DNA of 64,000 nucleotides from JAMXLO01 sp963776505 (GCA_963776505.1 CAVZNH010000052.1:124001-188000); one strand, 5' to 3'; numbered from the stretch's first letter, positions 43,858 to 53,429 are shown. Notes: generated from the sequence alone by a model not told the origin. A program made the numbers and translations.

Positions 43858-45237
43858 ATGAGTGACATCGCCGTCCCTGGATTGCTCGATCGTGCCATCC
43901 GTCGGATCACCACGGTCTGGCGCGATATGGCGGCGGGTGTCGAGGATGAATTGATCGCCGCGCAGATGCGTGCCTGTCTGGCGGGCCGAGGCGGCGAGGT
44001 GAGCGTTCGCAATCGGGCGGCCAAGCTGGCGGAGACCTACCAAGGTCTGGATGAGGCCGGTCGCAAGGAGTTCCTGCGCACGCTGGCAAGCTTCGATTCC
44101 GATGCGGATGCTGTCGCGACCGCTTACGCGGAGGTGCAGGCGGCAAGCGATCCCGCCGAGCTTGCGATTGCCAAGGCCGCGCTGCGCCGCGCACTGGAGC
44201 CGCCGCGCTTGCGGCTGCTGACCCAGTTCACCACCATCCCTGACGGACGCAAGTTCCTGGTCGATCTGCGTGGCTTCCTGCTGAAGGTTCGACGCGACGA
44301 CAAGCTGCTGGCAGCCCTGGAGGCCGATCTCCGTGGCCTGCTCGCTGCCTGGTTCGACATCGGCTTCCTCGAACTGCAGCGCATCGACTGGAACAGCCCG
44401 GCGGCGCTGTTGGAGAAGCTGGTGGGCTACGAGGCGGTGCACGAGATCCGCTCGTGGCGCGACATGAAGAACCGCCTGGATTCCGACCGTCGCTGCTATG
44501 CGTTCTTCCATCCACGCATGCCTGGCGAGCCGCTGATCTTCGTCGAGGTCGCACTTGTGAAAGGGCTGGCGGGCAGCGTGCAGGGGCTGCTGGACGAAAA
44601 GGCGCCGCTACTGGATCCGCGACAGGCGGACACCGCGATCTTCTATTCGATCAGCAACTGTCAGCGCGGACTGGCGGGCATCAGCTTCGGCAACTTCCTG
44701 ATCAAGCGCGTGGTCGAGGAGTTATCGGGAGAGTTCCGCAACCTCAAGGCGTTCGCCACCTTGTCGCCGATCCCTGGGTTTCGCGCCTGGCTGGACGAGA
44801 GGCTTGCCGCGGATCAGCCGGGTCTGCTGTCGGATGAGGAATCCGCGAGCCTTGCCTCGGCGATGCCGGCGCCGACGGGCGAGCAGGCGCTGGCGGCCAT
44901 CGTGGCGAAGCGAAGCTGGTGGCGCGAGTTAGGATTGCGCAAGACCGCCGAACCGGTGCTGGTGCGGCTTTGCGCGCGCTATCTGCTGGTGGAGGCGACG
45001 GGCGGCAAGCGCGCACGCGATCCAGTGGCGCATTTCCATCTATCGAACGGTGCGCGGGTCGAACGGATCACCCCCCTGGGCGACACGTCGGAAAAGGGCG
45101 CCAAGGAAAGCGCGACCTTGATGGTCAACTACCTGTACGATCCGGGCAAGATCGAGGATTGGCACGAGGATTATGCCGGCGAGGGCAAGCGCAACGCCTC
45201 AACGACGGTGCGGCGGCTGGCGCGGGGATGGAGTTGA
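43858..45237 (+). CDS. malonyl-CoA decarboxylase
   Basis: A 459-residue MCD-family enzyme that decarboxylates malonyl-CoA to acetyl-CoA. Landmarks are an N-terminal helical domain, FHPRMPGEPLIFVEVALVKG, the active-site Ser in TAIFYSISNCQRGLAGISFGN, FATLSPIPGFRAWL, and the catalytic His region DPVAHFHLSNGARVERI followed by MVNYLYDP. Length fits bacterial MCD. GCGAGGAGCG lies ahead of ATG 43858. It starts 28 bases after the NAD(P)HX repair gene. In rhizobia MCD works with malonate activation, but no malonyl-CoA synthetase is in the window. Confidence 0.94.
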   Translation: MSDIAVPGLLDRAIRRITTVWRDMAAGVEDELIAAQMRACLAGRGGEVSVRNRAAKLAETYQGLDEAGRKEFLRTLASFDSDADAVATAYAEVQAASDPAELAIAKAALRRALEPPRLRLLTQFTTIPDGRKFLVDLRGFLLKVRRDDKLLAALEADLRGLLAAWFDIGFLELQRIDWNSPAALLEKLVGYEAVHEIRSWRDMKNRLDSDRRCYAFFHPRMPGEPLIFVEVALVKGLAGSVQGLLDEKAPLLDPRQADTAIFYSISNCQRGLAGISFGNFLIKRVVEELSGEFRNLKAFATLSPIPGFRAWLDERLAADQPGLLSDEESASLASAMPAPTGEQALAAIVAKRSWWRELGLRKTAEPVLVRLCARYLLVEATGGKRARDPVAHFHLSNGARVERITPLGDTSEKGAKESATLMVNYLYDPGKIEDWHEDYAGEGKRNASTTVRRLARGWS

Positions 45238-45260
45238 GCGCACGATGCCCATAGTGCGCT
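45237..45260. other. inverted repeat after malonyl-CoA decarboxylase gene
   Basis: AGCGCAC and GTGCGCT are perfectly complementary 7-base arms separated by 10 bases, starting at the last base of the malonyl-CoA decarboxylase stop codon. No T-run follows, so it may be a processing hairpin or an operator for the next gene, which starts 55 bases on. Confidence 0.4.
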
Positions 45261-45314
45261 GCCGCCATTGAGGCGGTAAACTTCGACCTGGCCGTACCCG
45301 GAGACAGCACGTCC

Positions 45315-47693
45315 ATGGACACGCCGCTCAGCGCACCTGCCTCACTCGGACAGTTCGACTCCCGGCACGTGCATCTCCTGAAGCAGCTCGAGCGCAAGCT
45401 GCTCTGGCTGTCGTCGTGGATGATCCATCACGCCAACCACATCAGACCAAACCGCGATGGTTTGAAGGTGGGCGGGCATCAGGCGTCGTGCGCCTCGGTG
45501 ATTTCGATCATGGCCGCGCTGTATTTCGAGATCGCCCGACCGCAGGATCGCATCGCGGTGAAGCCGCATGCCGGGCCGGTGTTCCACGCGATCAACTATC
45601 TGTTCGGCCGGCAGACACTGGAAAAGATGCGGGGCCTGCGTCAGCTCGGTGGCGTGCAGTCCTATCCATCTCGCGTGAAGGACGGCCCGGAGGTGGACTT
45701 CTCCACAGGGTCTGTCGGTCTCGGCGTCGCGATGACGACGTTCTCGGCGCTGATGGCGGACTATGTGCGGCTGCACAATCTTGGACGCACCGACCTGCCG
45801 CCCGGCCGCCATATCGCGATCGCCGGCGATGCCGAACTCGATGAAGGCAACATCTACGAAGCCTTGATGGAGGGCTGGAAGCACGACGTCCGCAATCTTT
45901 GGTGGATCGTCGACTACAATCGGCAAAGCCTCGATTTAGTCGTGCCCGACCGGCTTTTTGGCCGCATCGAGGGTCTGTTCCGCGACATGGGCTGGAATGT
46001 CGTCACCATCAAATACGGCCGCAAGCTGGAGGCGGCATTCGCGCAAGAGGGTGGCGAGGCGCTGCGCGCCTGGATCGATGACTGTCCCAATTCGCTGTAT
46101 TCCGCTCTGACCTTTCAGGGCGGCGCATCGTGGCGTCAGGCGTTGCTGGCGGACCTTGGACGCTCCAAGGCACGCATGATCATCGATGCGTTGGCCGATG
46201 AGGAACTCGGCGCGCTGATGACCAATCTCGGCGGTCACGACATCGAGACAATGATCGACACCCTGCGCGCAGAGGCTGAGGACGACCAGCCGACCTGCTT
46301 CATCGCCTACACGATCAAAGGCATGGGTCTGCCGTTTGCCGGCCACAAGGACAACCATGCAGGGCTGATGACGAAAGAGCAGATGGAGGTGTTCCGTTCA
46401 TCGATGGGCATCCGCCCGGGCCATGAGTGGGATATCTTCGAGGGACTGGACATTTCCGAGGACGATCTGCGGGGTTTTCTCGCCGACTGTCCATTTGCGA
46501 CGCCGCTCACACCGGAAGGCCGCGTACTGAGCGCGCCTACCGTGCCGGTCCCGCTATCGCTGCCGGTCGCGAAGCTCGCCGGCCGCAGGATGTCCACGCA
46601 GGCAGGCTTCGGCGATATCCTTGCCGAGATCGGCCGCGGCCAGGGTGAGTTGAAGGCGCTCGCCGAACATATCGTCACCACCTCACCCGACGTGACCGTA
46701 TCGACCAATCTGGGGCCGTGGGTGAACCGTCGCGGCATCTTCGATCGCCACACCCGCAACGACGTGTTCCGCGACGCGAAGCTGGCAAGTGCGCAGCGCT
46801 GGGGGATGTCGCCCACCGGGCAGCATGTCGAGCTTGGTATTGCCGAGCAGAATCTGTTCCTGCTGCTTGGCGCTGCTGGGTTGACGCCGGCGATGACCGG
46901 CGCGCGGCTGCTGCCGGTGGGCACGGTGTACGATCCGTTCGTCAACCGCGGGCTCGATGCGCTGATCTATGCCTGCTACCAGGATGCGCGTTTTCTGCTG
47001 GTGTCCACGCCATCCGGCCTGACCTTGGCGCCGGAAGGCGGACAGCATCAATCGATCAACACGCCGCTGATCGGCATGGCGGCCGATCGGCTGGCGAGTT
47101 TCGAGCCGACGCATGTCGATGAGCTGGCCATCCTGCTGCGCCACGCATTCGACCACATGCAGCGCCCCGACGGCTCGGCTGTGTGGCTACGTTTGTCAAC
47201 ACGTCAGCTCGAGCAGCCGGAGCGGGCGGTGGATCAGCGCGGAGTGATCGAGGGCGCGCACTGGGTGGTTCCACCGGCTGATGGCGCGCGCATCGCGATT
47301 GGCTACCAGGGTCCGGTGGCACCGGAGGCGATGGCGGCGTTCGCCGAACTGGAGGCCGAGGAGCCTGGCGCAGGTTTGCTGGCGATCACCAGCCCGGATC
47401 GGCTGCATGCCGGCTGGCTCGCCGCGTTGCGGGCGAAACGCAATGGCGAGCACGCGGCGGAATCATATGTGGAACGGGTGCTGGCGCCGTTGGCACCGCA
47501 TGCCTCCTTGGTGACGGTGCTGGACGGACATCCGGCGACGCATGCGTGGTTGGGTGCGGTGCGTGGTCAACGCGTAGTGCCTCTGGGGCCTGATCATTTC
47601 GGCCAGAGCGGCGATCTTCCGGACCTTTATCGCGAGTATGGCATTGATGCCGACGCGATCCTCGAGGCGTGCGCGCAGGCGCTGCTTATGTAG
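45315..47693 (+). CDS. transketolase-family enzyme, AceE-like 2-oxoacid dehydrogenase E1
   Basis: A 792-residue thiamine-diphosphate enzyme in a single chain. The TPP-binding region GDAELDEGNIYEALMEGW followed by LWWIVDYNRQSLD resembles the GDGEMDE motif of homodimeric pyruvate dehydrogenase E1. KVGGHQASCASVISIM, VKPHAGPVFHAINYLFG, the pyrimidine-domain VELGIAEQNLFLLLGAAG and TPSGLTLAPEGGQHQSI support this. It is about 100 residues shorter than AceE, and no E2/E3 genes are near. It could be a stand-alone 2-oxoacid decarboxylase or dehydrogenase, or a transketolase-like enzyme; the reaction is unresolved. Confidence 0.85.
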   Translation: MDTPLSAPASLGQFDSRHVHLLKQLERKLLWLSSWMIHHANHIRPNRDGLKVGGHQASCASVISIMAALYFEIARPQDRIAVKPHAGPVFHAINYLFGRQTLEKMRGLRQLGGVQSYPSRVKDGPEVDFSTGSVGLGVAMTTFSALMADYVRLHNLGRTDLPPGRHIAIAGDAELDEGNIYEALMEGWKHDVRNLWWIVDYNRQSLDLVVPDRLFGRIEGLFRDMGWNVVTIKYGRKLEAAFAQEGGEALRAWIDDCPNSLYSALTFQGGASWRQALLADLGRSKARMIIDALADEELGALMTNLGGHDIETMIDTLRAEAEDDQPTCFIAYTIKGMGLPFAGHKDNHAGLMTKEQMEVFRSSMGIRPGHEWDIFEGLDISEDDLRGFLADCPFATPLTPEGRVLSAPTVPVPLSLPVAKLAGRRMSTQAGFGDILAEIGRGQGELKALAEHIVTTSPDVTVSTNLGPWVNRRGIFDRHTRNDVFRDAKLASAQRWGMSPTGQHVELGIAEQNLFLLLGAAGLTPAMTGARLLPVGTVYDPFVNRGLDALIYACYQDARFLLVSTPSGLTLAPEGGQHQSINTPLIGMAADRLASFEPTHVDELAILLRHAFDHMQRPDGSAVWLRLSTRQLEQPERAVDQRGVIEGAHWVVPPADGARIAIGYQGPVAPEAMAAFAELEAEEPGAGLLAITSPDRLHAGWLAALRAKRNGEHAAESYVERVLAPLAPHASLVTVLDGHPATHAWLGAVRGQRVVPLGPDHFGQSGDLPDLYREYGIDADAILEACAQALLM

Positions 47694-47702
47694 AGTCGGT
47701 GT

Positions 47703-48290
47703 TCATTGCGCTGTCAGCACCGGCGACATGCGGGTTTCGCCGTCCTGAGTGGCGATGACGATGGCACCGGTCGGAATTTCGCTGCTCGTCACGAACCTGC
47801 CGAGCCCGGTGCAAAAATAGCTGTTGCACACGTCTGATCGCAACGACCGGTCCAGCGTGCAGCCCGCTTCACCGTGGAATACGCACGACCCGGCATAACC
47901 AGTCGCCGGGACACGCTCGACATAGAGCTTGATCACTGCGCGCGCATCGAGCTCCGGCCGCGCCTGCCGCACCCGTGCCATGACGCGTTCATCGAGATAG
48001 GCGTGATCGCCGCCGCCCTTGCAGCACCAGCCGCGGCATAGCGAGCACGCCGTGCGCGCCACCGTGCCGACGAACCCCTCCGGTTCGGCCCGCAACGGTG
48101 ATGCCGATTCGACTGGCCGCTTCATGGTGCGCATGGCACGCAGCGACTGCACGAGGTGCTTGCGCAGCCGCCATACCCGCTCGGGCTCCTTCGGCGCCAA
48201 GGTCCGGGTATTGAGCGGCACCATCACCGCCTGACTGCCTGCGGTCTCACCGCCGTCACCGTCTGAAACGGCGAAATATTCCACGCTCAT
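47703..48290 (-). CDS. Cys-rich hypothetical protein (YkgJ-like cluster)
   Basis: A 195-residue protein whose centre carries CSLCRGWCCKGGGDHAYLD and, later, GSCVFHGEAGCTLDRSLR and CNSYFC, a Cys pattern like the CxxCxxxCC proteins proposed to bind Zn or an Fe-S cluster. The N-terminus reads MSVEYFAVSDGDGGETAG. The ATG at 48290 was preferred; an upstream extension overlaps the divergent nucleoside hydrolase gene. It converges on the transketolase-family gene with a 9-base gap. Function unknown. Confidence 0.7.
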   Translation of the reverse strand: MSVEYFAVSDGDGGETAGSQAVMVPLNTRTLAPKEPERVWRLRKHLVQSLRAMRTMKRPVESASPLRAEPEGFVGTVARTACSLCRGWCCKGGGDHAYLDERVMARVRQARPELDARAVIKLYVERVPATGYAGSCVFHGEAGCTLDRSLRSDVCNSYFCTGLGRFVTSSEIPTGAIVIATQDGETRMSPVLTAQ

Positions 48291-48351
48291 GCCAGGTTCC
48301 ACCCCGTGCCGCAGGCTGGCATCCTGCCCGCTGCCAGGCAAGGAACCCACG

Positions 48352-49275
48352 GTGGCGACCCCGATCATCCTCGACTGCGATCCAGGCACCGACGATGCGT
48401 TCGCGCTGCTGCTGGCGTTGGCCTCGCCTGAACTTCACGTGACGGCGGTCACTGTGGCGGGCGGCAATGTCGGGCTGGATCGCACGCTGCCCAACGCGCT
48501 GGCGCTGGTCGCGTTGGCCGGATCGAAGGTCCCCGTGTATGGCGGCGCCGATCGGCCGCTACTCGGCGCCTTCGTCAATGAGACGCGCGTCCATGGCGTC
48601 GATGGTCTCGGCGGCATCCGACTGCCGACCGGCGAATCGGCCGCATCAGCGGTCGCCGCCGACGCCATCCGCACGATCCTGCGCACCACTACACAGAGAG
48701 TGACGCTGGTCGGCATCGCCCCTGCCACCAATATCGCGCTCGCCTTGATGACCGAGCCGGCGCTCGCCGAGCGGATCGAACAGATCGTGCTGATGACTGG
48801 CGCCTGGGGCGAAGGCAATGCCACGCCCGCCGCCGAGTTCAACGCACTGAACGATCCGGAGGCGCTCGCGGTGGTGCTGGCATGTGGGCGCCCGGTCGTC
48901 CTCGCGACACTCGAACTGACCGCGCAGGCGCTGTGCACGCCGGCAAGGCTGGCGACCATGCGCGCCGCCGGCGCAGGGCGCTGTATGCACACGCTGTGCG
49001 ACATCCAGGCGACGGTGCCGCTCGGGCCGCGTTTCGCCGGCGCTGGCGCAGCACTGCACGATCCCTGCGCCATAGCCTGGCTGACCCGCCCCGACCTGTT
49101 CACCACACGCGGCTGCGCCGTTACCGTCGATCTTGGGCCAGGGCCGAGCCGCGGCCGCACCGTCATCGATCGTTGGCGACGCACCGGCGCACCGCTCAAT
49201 GCCACGCTCCTTGAGACACTCGATCCCGAAGGCTTCTTTTCGCTGCTCGGCGAGCGCCTCGCGCGTCTGCCGTAA
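48352..49275 (+). CDS. nucleoside hydrolase (IunH family)
   Basis: A 307-residue nucleoside hydrolase cleaving N-ribosidic bonds. The N-terminal DCDPGTDDAFALLLAL is the calcium-binding DxDxxxDD motif. IVLMTGAWGEGNATPAAEFNALNDPEAL provides further active-site residues, and LHDPCAIAWLTRPDLF the C-terminal metal Asp region. The start is GTG 48352 with AAGGA upstream. It is followed by the MBL-fold and M20 peptidase genes with short gaps, so the three probably form an operon. Confidence 0.92.
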   Translation: MATPIILDCDPGTDDAFALLLALASPELHVTAVTVAGGNVGLDRTLPNALALVALAGSKVPVYGGADRPLLGAFVNETRVHGVDGLGGIRLPTGESAASAVAADAIRTILRTTTQRVTLVGIAPATNIALALMTEPALAERIEQIVLMTGAWGEGNATPAAEFNALNDPEALAVVLACGRPVVLATLELTAQALCTPARLATMRAAGAGRCMHTLCDIQATVPLGPRFAGAGAALHDPCAIAWLTRPDLFTTRGCAVTVDLGPGPSRGRTVIDRWRRTGAPLNATLLETLDPEGFFSLLGERLARLP

Positions 49276-49298
49276 CCCCAACCTGAAAGAGACGCATC

Positions 49299-50276
49299 AT
49301 GCCGTCGCTGACCGAAGTCGATCGGCTCGAGGTCCAGGTGCTGGTGGACAACGTGACGGACTCGCTGTCCAGCACACCATCATTCGTCACGCGCGAGTGG
49401 CCGGCATTGGTGCGCAAAGGCATGCGACGCGTCGCAGGCGCCAGCTTGTGCTGCGCCAACCATGGGCTGTCGCTGGTGATCCGCGCCACCACCGATCGGC
49501 AGGAGCACGTCGTGCTGTTCGACGCCGGACCTGTCGACTACGCGGTGCAGCACAACGGCACGCGCCTCGGCGTCGATTTCGGCGCCATCGAGGCGGTGGT
49601 GCTGTCGCATGGCCACTGGGATCATGGCGGTGGTCTGCTGAAGGCGTACGAACTGATGCGCGCTGCGGCACCTGAGCGCAACGCGCCGATCTACCTGCAT
49701 CCAGGCATGTTCGCCGAACGCGGCCAGCGTCAGCCGGACGGCGGCGTGCTGCCGACGGGGCTGCTGCCCAGCGCGGAAGACCTTGCAAACGCCGGCGCCC
49801 GGCCTGTCATCACCGATGCGCCGCAGCATCTGCTCGACGCGACGTTCTACCTCAGCGGCGAGATCCCGCGGGTGACGTCATATGAAACCGGCCTGCAAAA
49901 TCACGTTCGCCGCGACGCGAAAGGCGATTGGCAAGCCGATCCGTTGATCATGGATGAGCGCTTCCTCGCCGTCGCAGTGAAGGGCAAAGGCATCGTCGTG
50001 TTCACCGCATGCTCGCATGCCGGCGTGGTGAATGTGTTGACGCACGCGCGCGAGTGCTTTCCCGACCAGAAGCTGTATGCAGTGATGGGTGGCTTTCATC
50101 TCTCCGGCGAGACCGAGCGCTGCATCCCCGAGACCGTGCGCGACATTGCCGGGTTCAACCTGACCGTGATTGCGCCCGGTCACTGCACCGGCTGGCGTGC
50201 GCTGAACCGGCTGGTCCAGACCTGCGGCGAGGAAACCGTAACGCCGCTCGCCGTCGGCAAGATCTTCGCCTTTTGA
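49299..50276 (+). CDS. MBL-fold metallo-hydrolase
   Basis: A 325-residue metallo-beta-lactamase-fold protein. The zinc motif is VVLSHGHWDHGGGL (HxHxDH), with later ligands in FTACSHAGVVNV and VIAPGHCTGW. The layout resembles the dihydropteroate-type/7,8-dihydropterin MBL subgroup, including YAVMGGFHLSG near the C-terminus. GAAAGAGACGC lies before ATG 49299, 23 bases after the nucleoside hydrolase. Substrate unknown. Confidence 0.88.
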   Translation: MPSLTEVDRLEVQVLVDNVTDSLSSTPSFVTREWPALVRKGMRRVAGASLCCANHGLSLVIRATTDRQEHVVLFDAGPVDYAVQHNGTRLGVDFGAIEAVVLSHGHWDHGGGLLKAYELMRAAAPERNAPIYLHPGMFAERGQRQPDGGVLPTGLLPSAEDLANAGARPVITDAPQHLLDATFYLSGEIPRVTSYETGLQNHVRRDAKGDWQADPLIMDERFLAVAVKGKGIVVFTACSHAGVVNVLTHARECFPDQKLYAVMGGFHLSGETERCIPETVRDIAGFNLTVIAPGHCTGWRALNRLVQTCGEETVTPLAVGKIFAF

Positions 50277-50292
50277 CCCAAGGAGTCCGCCC

Positions 50293-51424
50293 GTGAATCC
50301 CGCCGATCTCCCGTTTGACGCCGATGCCATGCTGGACGGCCTGCGTGTCTGGGTGGAATGCGAAAGCCCGACCTACGACGTCGCTGCGGTGAACCGCATG
50401 ATGGACATTGCATCGCGCGATCTGGTGATCGCCGGCGCGCGCATCGAGCGCGTGGCAGGTCGCATGGGTTTCGGCGATTGCGTGCGTGCGACGTTTCCCG
50501 CACGCCACGTCCAATGTGCCGGGCATTCTGGTGATGGGCCATCTCGACACGGTGCATCCCGTCGGCACGCTGGCAAGGCTGCCTTTCCGCCGCAATGGCA
50601 GCCGCGCCTGGGGTCCTGGCATCCTGGACATGAAGGGCGGCAACTACATGGCATTGGAGGCACTGCGCCAGCTCGCGCGTGCCAATGTGTCGACGAAGCT
50701 GCCAATCACGGTCTTGCTCACCAGCGATGAGGAGGTGGGAAGCCCGTCGACGCGGGACCTCATCGAGGCGGAAGCGTCGCGCCATCGCTACGTGCTGGTG
50801 CCCGAGCCGGCCCGCCCGGATGGCGGGGTGGTCACCGGCCGTTACGCCATTGCACGCTTCAACCTGGAAGCAACCGGCCGCCCCAGCCATGCCGGCGCCC
50901 GCCTTGCCGACGGTCGCTCGGCTATCCGCGAGATGGCGCGCAAGCTGATCGAGATCGAGGACATGACCACAGAGAACTGCACATTCTCCGTTGGCGTGAT
51001 CCACGGCGGGCAGTGGGTGAATTGCGTCGCCACCACATGCACCGGCGAGGCGCTGTCGATGGCCAAGCGGCAGGAGGACCTCGATCGCGGCGTCGCCAGC
51101 ATGCTGGCACTGTCGGCGTCGTCCAATGACGTGCAGTTCAACGTGACCCGGGGCGTCACGCGCCCGGTGTGGGAGCCGAACGGCAAGGTGATGGCTCTGT
51201 ATGACACCGCCCGGCATATCGCGCGTGACCTTGGCTACGACATCAGCTCGCAGAGTTCCGGCGGTGGTTCGGATGGCAATTTTACTGGTGCCATGGGCAT
51301 CGCCACGCTCGACGGTCTCGGCGTGCAGGGAGCCGGCGCGCACACGCTCGACGAGCACATCGTGGTGGAGAGCCTCGCCTATCGCGGCAAGCTGTTGGCT
51401 GGGTTGCTGGCCACTCTCGCGTGA
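50293..51424 (+). pseudogene. M20-family metallopeptidase, frameshifted
   Basis: Two frames make one M20/glutamate-carboxypeptidase-like protein. The first frame from GTG 50293 (AAGGAG upstream) gives LPFDADAMLDGLRVWVECES to RATFP; the second gives GILVMGHLDTVHPVG (zinc His and Asp), AWGPGILDMKGGNYMALEAL, LLTSDEEVGSPS (catalytic Glu), RPSHAGARLADGRSAI and the C-terminal GAHTLDEHIVVESL (zinc His). One extra C in the CCC at 50497-50499 explains the shift. It is otherwise intact and would be functional if the extra base is a sequence error. Confidence 0.88.
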
Positions 51425-52092
51425 GCGCGCTGGGCTGGTGCTGGCGGGTCATCCGCGCCCGATTGAGATTGTTCATTGGCCTGCTATGCGGCCTGGCGGT
51501 CGCGTTGCTGTTGCCTGCTGAGATGAACCGCACGACCCGCAACATCCTCGCCTGGGACTTCGGCGTCATCGTCTACCTGGTATCGGCCGCCTTCCTGTTC
51601 ACCACCGAGCATCTGGACCGCATGCCGGCAGATGCCGCGGCGCAGGAAGAGGGCGAGTGGACAATCTTCTGGCTCACCGTGGCGGCGGTGACGTTCAGCT
51701 TTGCGGCAATCATCAGCGAGTTCGCCGACACCACCAAGGACCTGCCGCCGTTGCAGCGAAATCTGCATGTCATCCTGGTGGCAGTGACGCTTTTCGTCTC
51801 GTGGCTGATGACCCACACGACATTCGCATTCCGCTACGCACATGAATACTACGAGATCGACCCTGGCGGCTCCGGCATCGCTGGCGGCCTGGAATTTCCC
51901 AGCGAAAGACGGCCGGACTATCTCGACTTCATGTATTTCTCACTGGTGCTGGGCATGACGTTCCAGGTATCCGACGTGCAGATCACGGCGCGCAAGTTCC
52001 GCCGCCTGGCCGCGGCGCATGGCCTGCTGAGCTTCCTGTTCAACACGATCATCCTGGCACTGACAGTCAACATCGCCGCGGGCTTGCTGTAA
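51421..52092 (+). CDS. DUF1345 membrane protein
   Basis: A 223-residue integral membrane protein with about five hydrophobic segments: LRLFIGLLCGLAVALLLP, ILAWDFGVIVYLVSAAFLFT, IFWLTVAAVTFSFAAIISEF, LHVILVAVTLFVSWLMTHTTF and a C-terminal FLFNTIILALTVNIAAGLL. The YLDFMYFSLVLGMTFQVSDVQI stretch is typical of DUF1345. Start GTG 51421 overlaps the M20 stop codon (GTGA). It is followed after 11 bases by a dispersed repeat. Function unknown. Confidence 0.85.
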   Translation: MSALGWCWRVIRARLRLFIGLLCGLAVALLLPAEMNRTTRNILAWDFGVIVYLVSAAFLFTTEHLDRMPADAAAQEEGEWTIFWLTVAAVTFSFAAIISEFADTTKDLPPLQRNLHVILVAVTLFVSWLMTHTTFAFRYAHEYYEIDPGGSGIAGGLEFPSERRPDYLDFMYFSLVLGMTFQVSDVQITARKFRRLAAAHGLLSFLFNTIILALTVNIAAGLL

Positions 52093-52103
52093 TCGCACGT
52101 CAC

Positions 52104-52187
52104 TGTCATTGCGAGAAGCGAAGCGACGAAGCAATCTCGGTCAGTTGCTCACCCTGACCGAGATTGCTTCGCTGCGCTCGCAATGAC
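52104..52187. repeat. dispersed inverted repeat (GTCATTGCGAG family), copy 2
   Basis: Arms TGTCATTGCGAGAAGCGAAG and the near-complement ending CTCGCAATGAC enclose CTCGGTCAG...CTGACCGAG, giving an almost fully paired hairpin. It shares the core of the repeat at 3585-3664. The right arm, read on the minus strand, encodes the last 12 residues and the stop codon of the flavin monooxygenase gene. Confidence 0.88.
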
Positions 52188-53429
52188 GCGGGCATTCACC
52201 TGCTCGCGGGCAAAGCCGGACATCGACGCATAACCGCGCACGATCGCCTCCCGCTCGGCGTGTGAAGCCACCGCATCGACATCGGAGAAACCACCCGGGG
52301 CACGCTCCTCCAGGACGTCGATCACCCGCTCCGGCCCGCCCTTCCGGTTGTTGAGTACGATCTCCCCTGTCGCCGGCCGGCGCTCCGCGTCATACGCAGC
52401 AAGCGCCTGCGGTACATCGCCGCTCGCAAGATGCCGGGCCAGCGCGCGCGCATCCAACACCGCCTGGCTCGCGCCGTTCGACCCGACCGGATACATCGGG
52501 TGCGCCGCATCGCCCAACAGTGTCGCGCGACCGAACGACCACCGCGGCAACGGGTCGCGATCGCACATCGGATATTCGTAGAACGTCCCAGACGCGCGGA
52601 TCAGCTCCAGCGGGTCAACGAAATCGAGCCGGAACCGGTCGCGCACGAACGGTTCCATCTCATCCCATTGCCCCGGGCGATTCCAGTCCTCGCGGCGTGG
52701 CGGCAGACCCTTGCCTTCACCGATACGCGCCATCACGGCCCAGTTTGTCAGCCGCCTGTCTGGCGCGGCCGGGTCAACATGGATCGGATAGAACACAAAC
52801 TTCTGTCCCATGCCGCCGGCGATAACCATGGTGCGGCCATCGACATGCACCGGCCAGTCGGCCGCGCCTCGCCACAGCATCATGCCGTTCCACACCGGTG
52901 GCCCTTCGTCCGGATAGAACGCCGCGCGCACGGTCGAGTGGATCCCATCCGCCCCCACCAGCACGTCGCCCTCGACCTCAAACGCATCGCCCGCCGCGCG
53001 CTGCTCGAACCGCGCCACGATGCAGTCACCGCGTTCGGCGAACGACATCAGCCGACAGCCCGTCCGCACTGCGTCCGTACCGAGACGCTCGCGGACCGCC
53101 TCCAGCAGCACGCCGTGCAGCTTGCCCCGGTGGATGGAGAACTGTGGCGCATCGAAGCCGGCGTCCGTGCCACGCAGTTCGCGCCACACCACCTGGCCGA
53201 AGCGGTTGGCGTAGATCAGCTCACGCGTGCGGATACCGGCGCGGTCCAGCGCCGGCAGCAGGCCGAGTGCCGCCAGTTCCTTGATCGCGTGCGGCAGCGT
53301 ATTGATGCCAACACCGAGTTCGCGCAGCTCGCGCACCTGCTCGAACACAGTGCATTCGATGCCGACCGCATGCAGCGACAGCGCCGTCGCCAACCCGCCG
53401 ATCCCGCCTCCCACGATCAGTACATGCAT
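52149..53429 (-). CDS. FAD-dependent monooxygenase (flavin-dependent oxidoreductase)
   Basis: A 426-residue class A flavoprotein monooxygenase. It has the N-terminal FAD motif MHVLIVGGGIGGLATALSL, the GD-type motif DVLVGADGIHSTVR and the second FAD motif ATLLGDAAHPMYPVGSNGAS. The aromatic or heteroaromatic substrate is unknown. The last 12 residues (VIASAAKQSRSG) are encoded by the dispersed repeat and are not family sequence, so the natural stop was displaced by repeat insertion. The gene ends opposite the DUF1345 gene. Confidence 0.9.
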   Translation of the reverse strand: MHVLIVGGGIGGLATALSLHAVGIECTVFEQVRELRELGVGINTLPHAIKELAALGLLPALDRAGIRTRELIYANRFGQVVWRELRGTDAGFDAPQFSIHRGKLHGVLLEAVRERLGTDAVRTGCRLMSFAERGDCIVARFEQRAAGDAFEVEGDVLVGADGIHSTVRAAFYPDEGPPVWNGMMLWRGAADWPVHVDGRTMVIAGGMGQKFVFYPIHVDPAAPDRRLTNWAVMARIGEGKGLPPRREDWNRPGQWDEMEPFVRDRFRLDFVDPLELIRASGTFYEYPMCDRDPLPRWSFGRATLLGDAAHPMYPVGSNGASQAVLDARALARHLASGDVPQALAAYDAERRPATGEIVLNNRKGGPERVIDVLEERAPGGFSDVDAVASHAEREAIVRGYASMSGFAREQVNARVIASAAKQSRSG

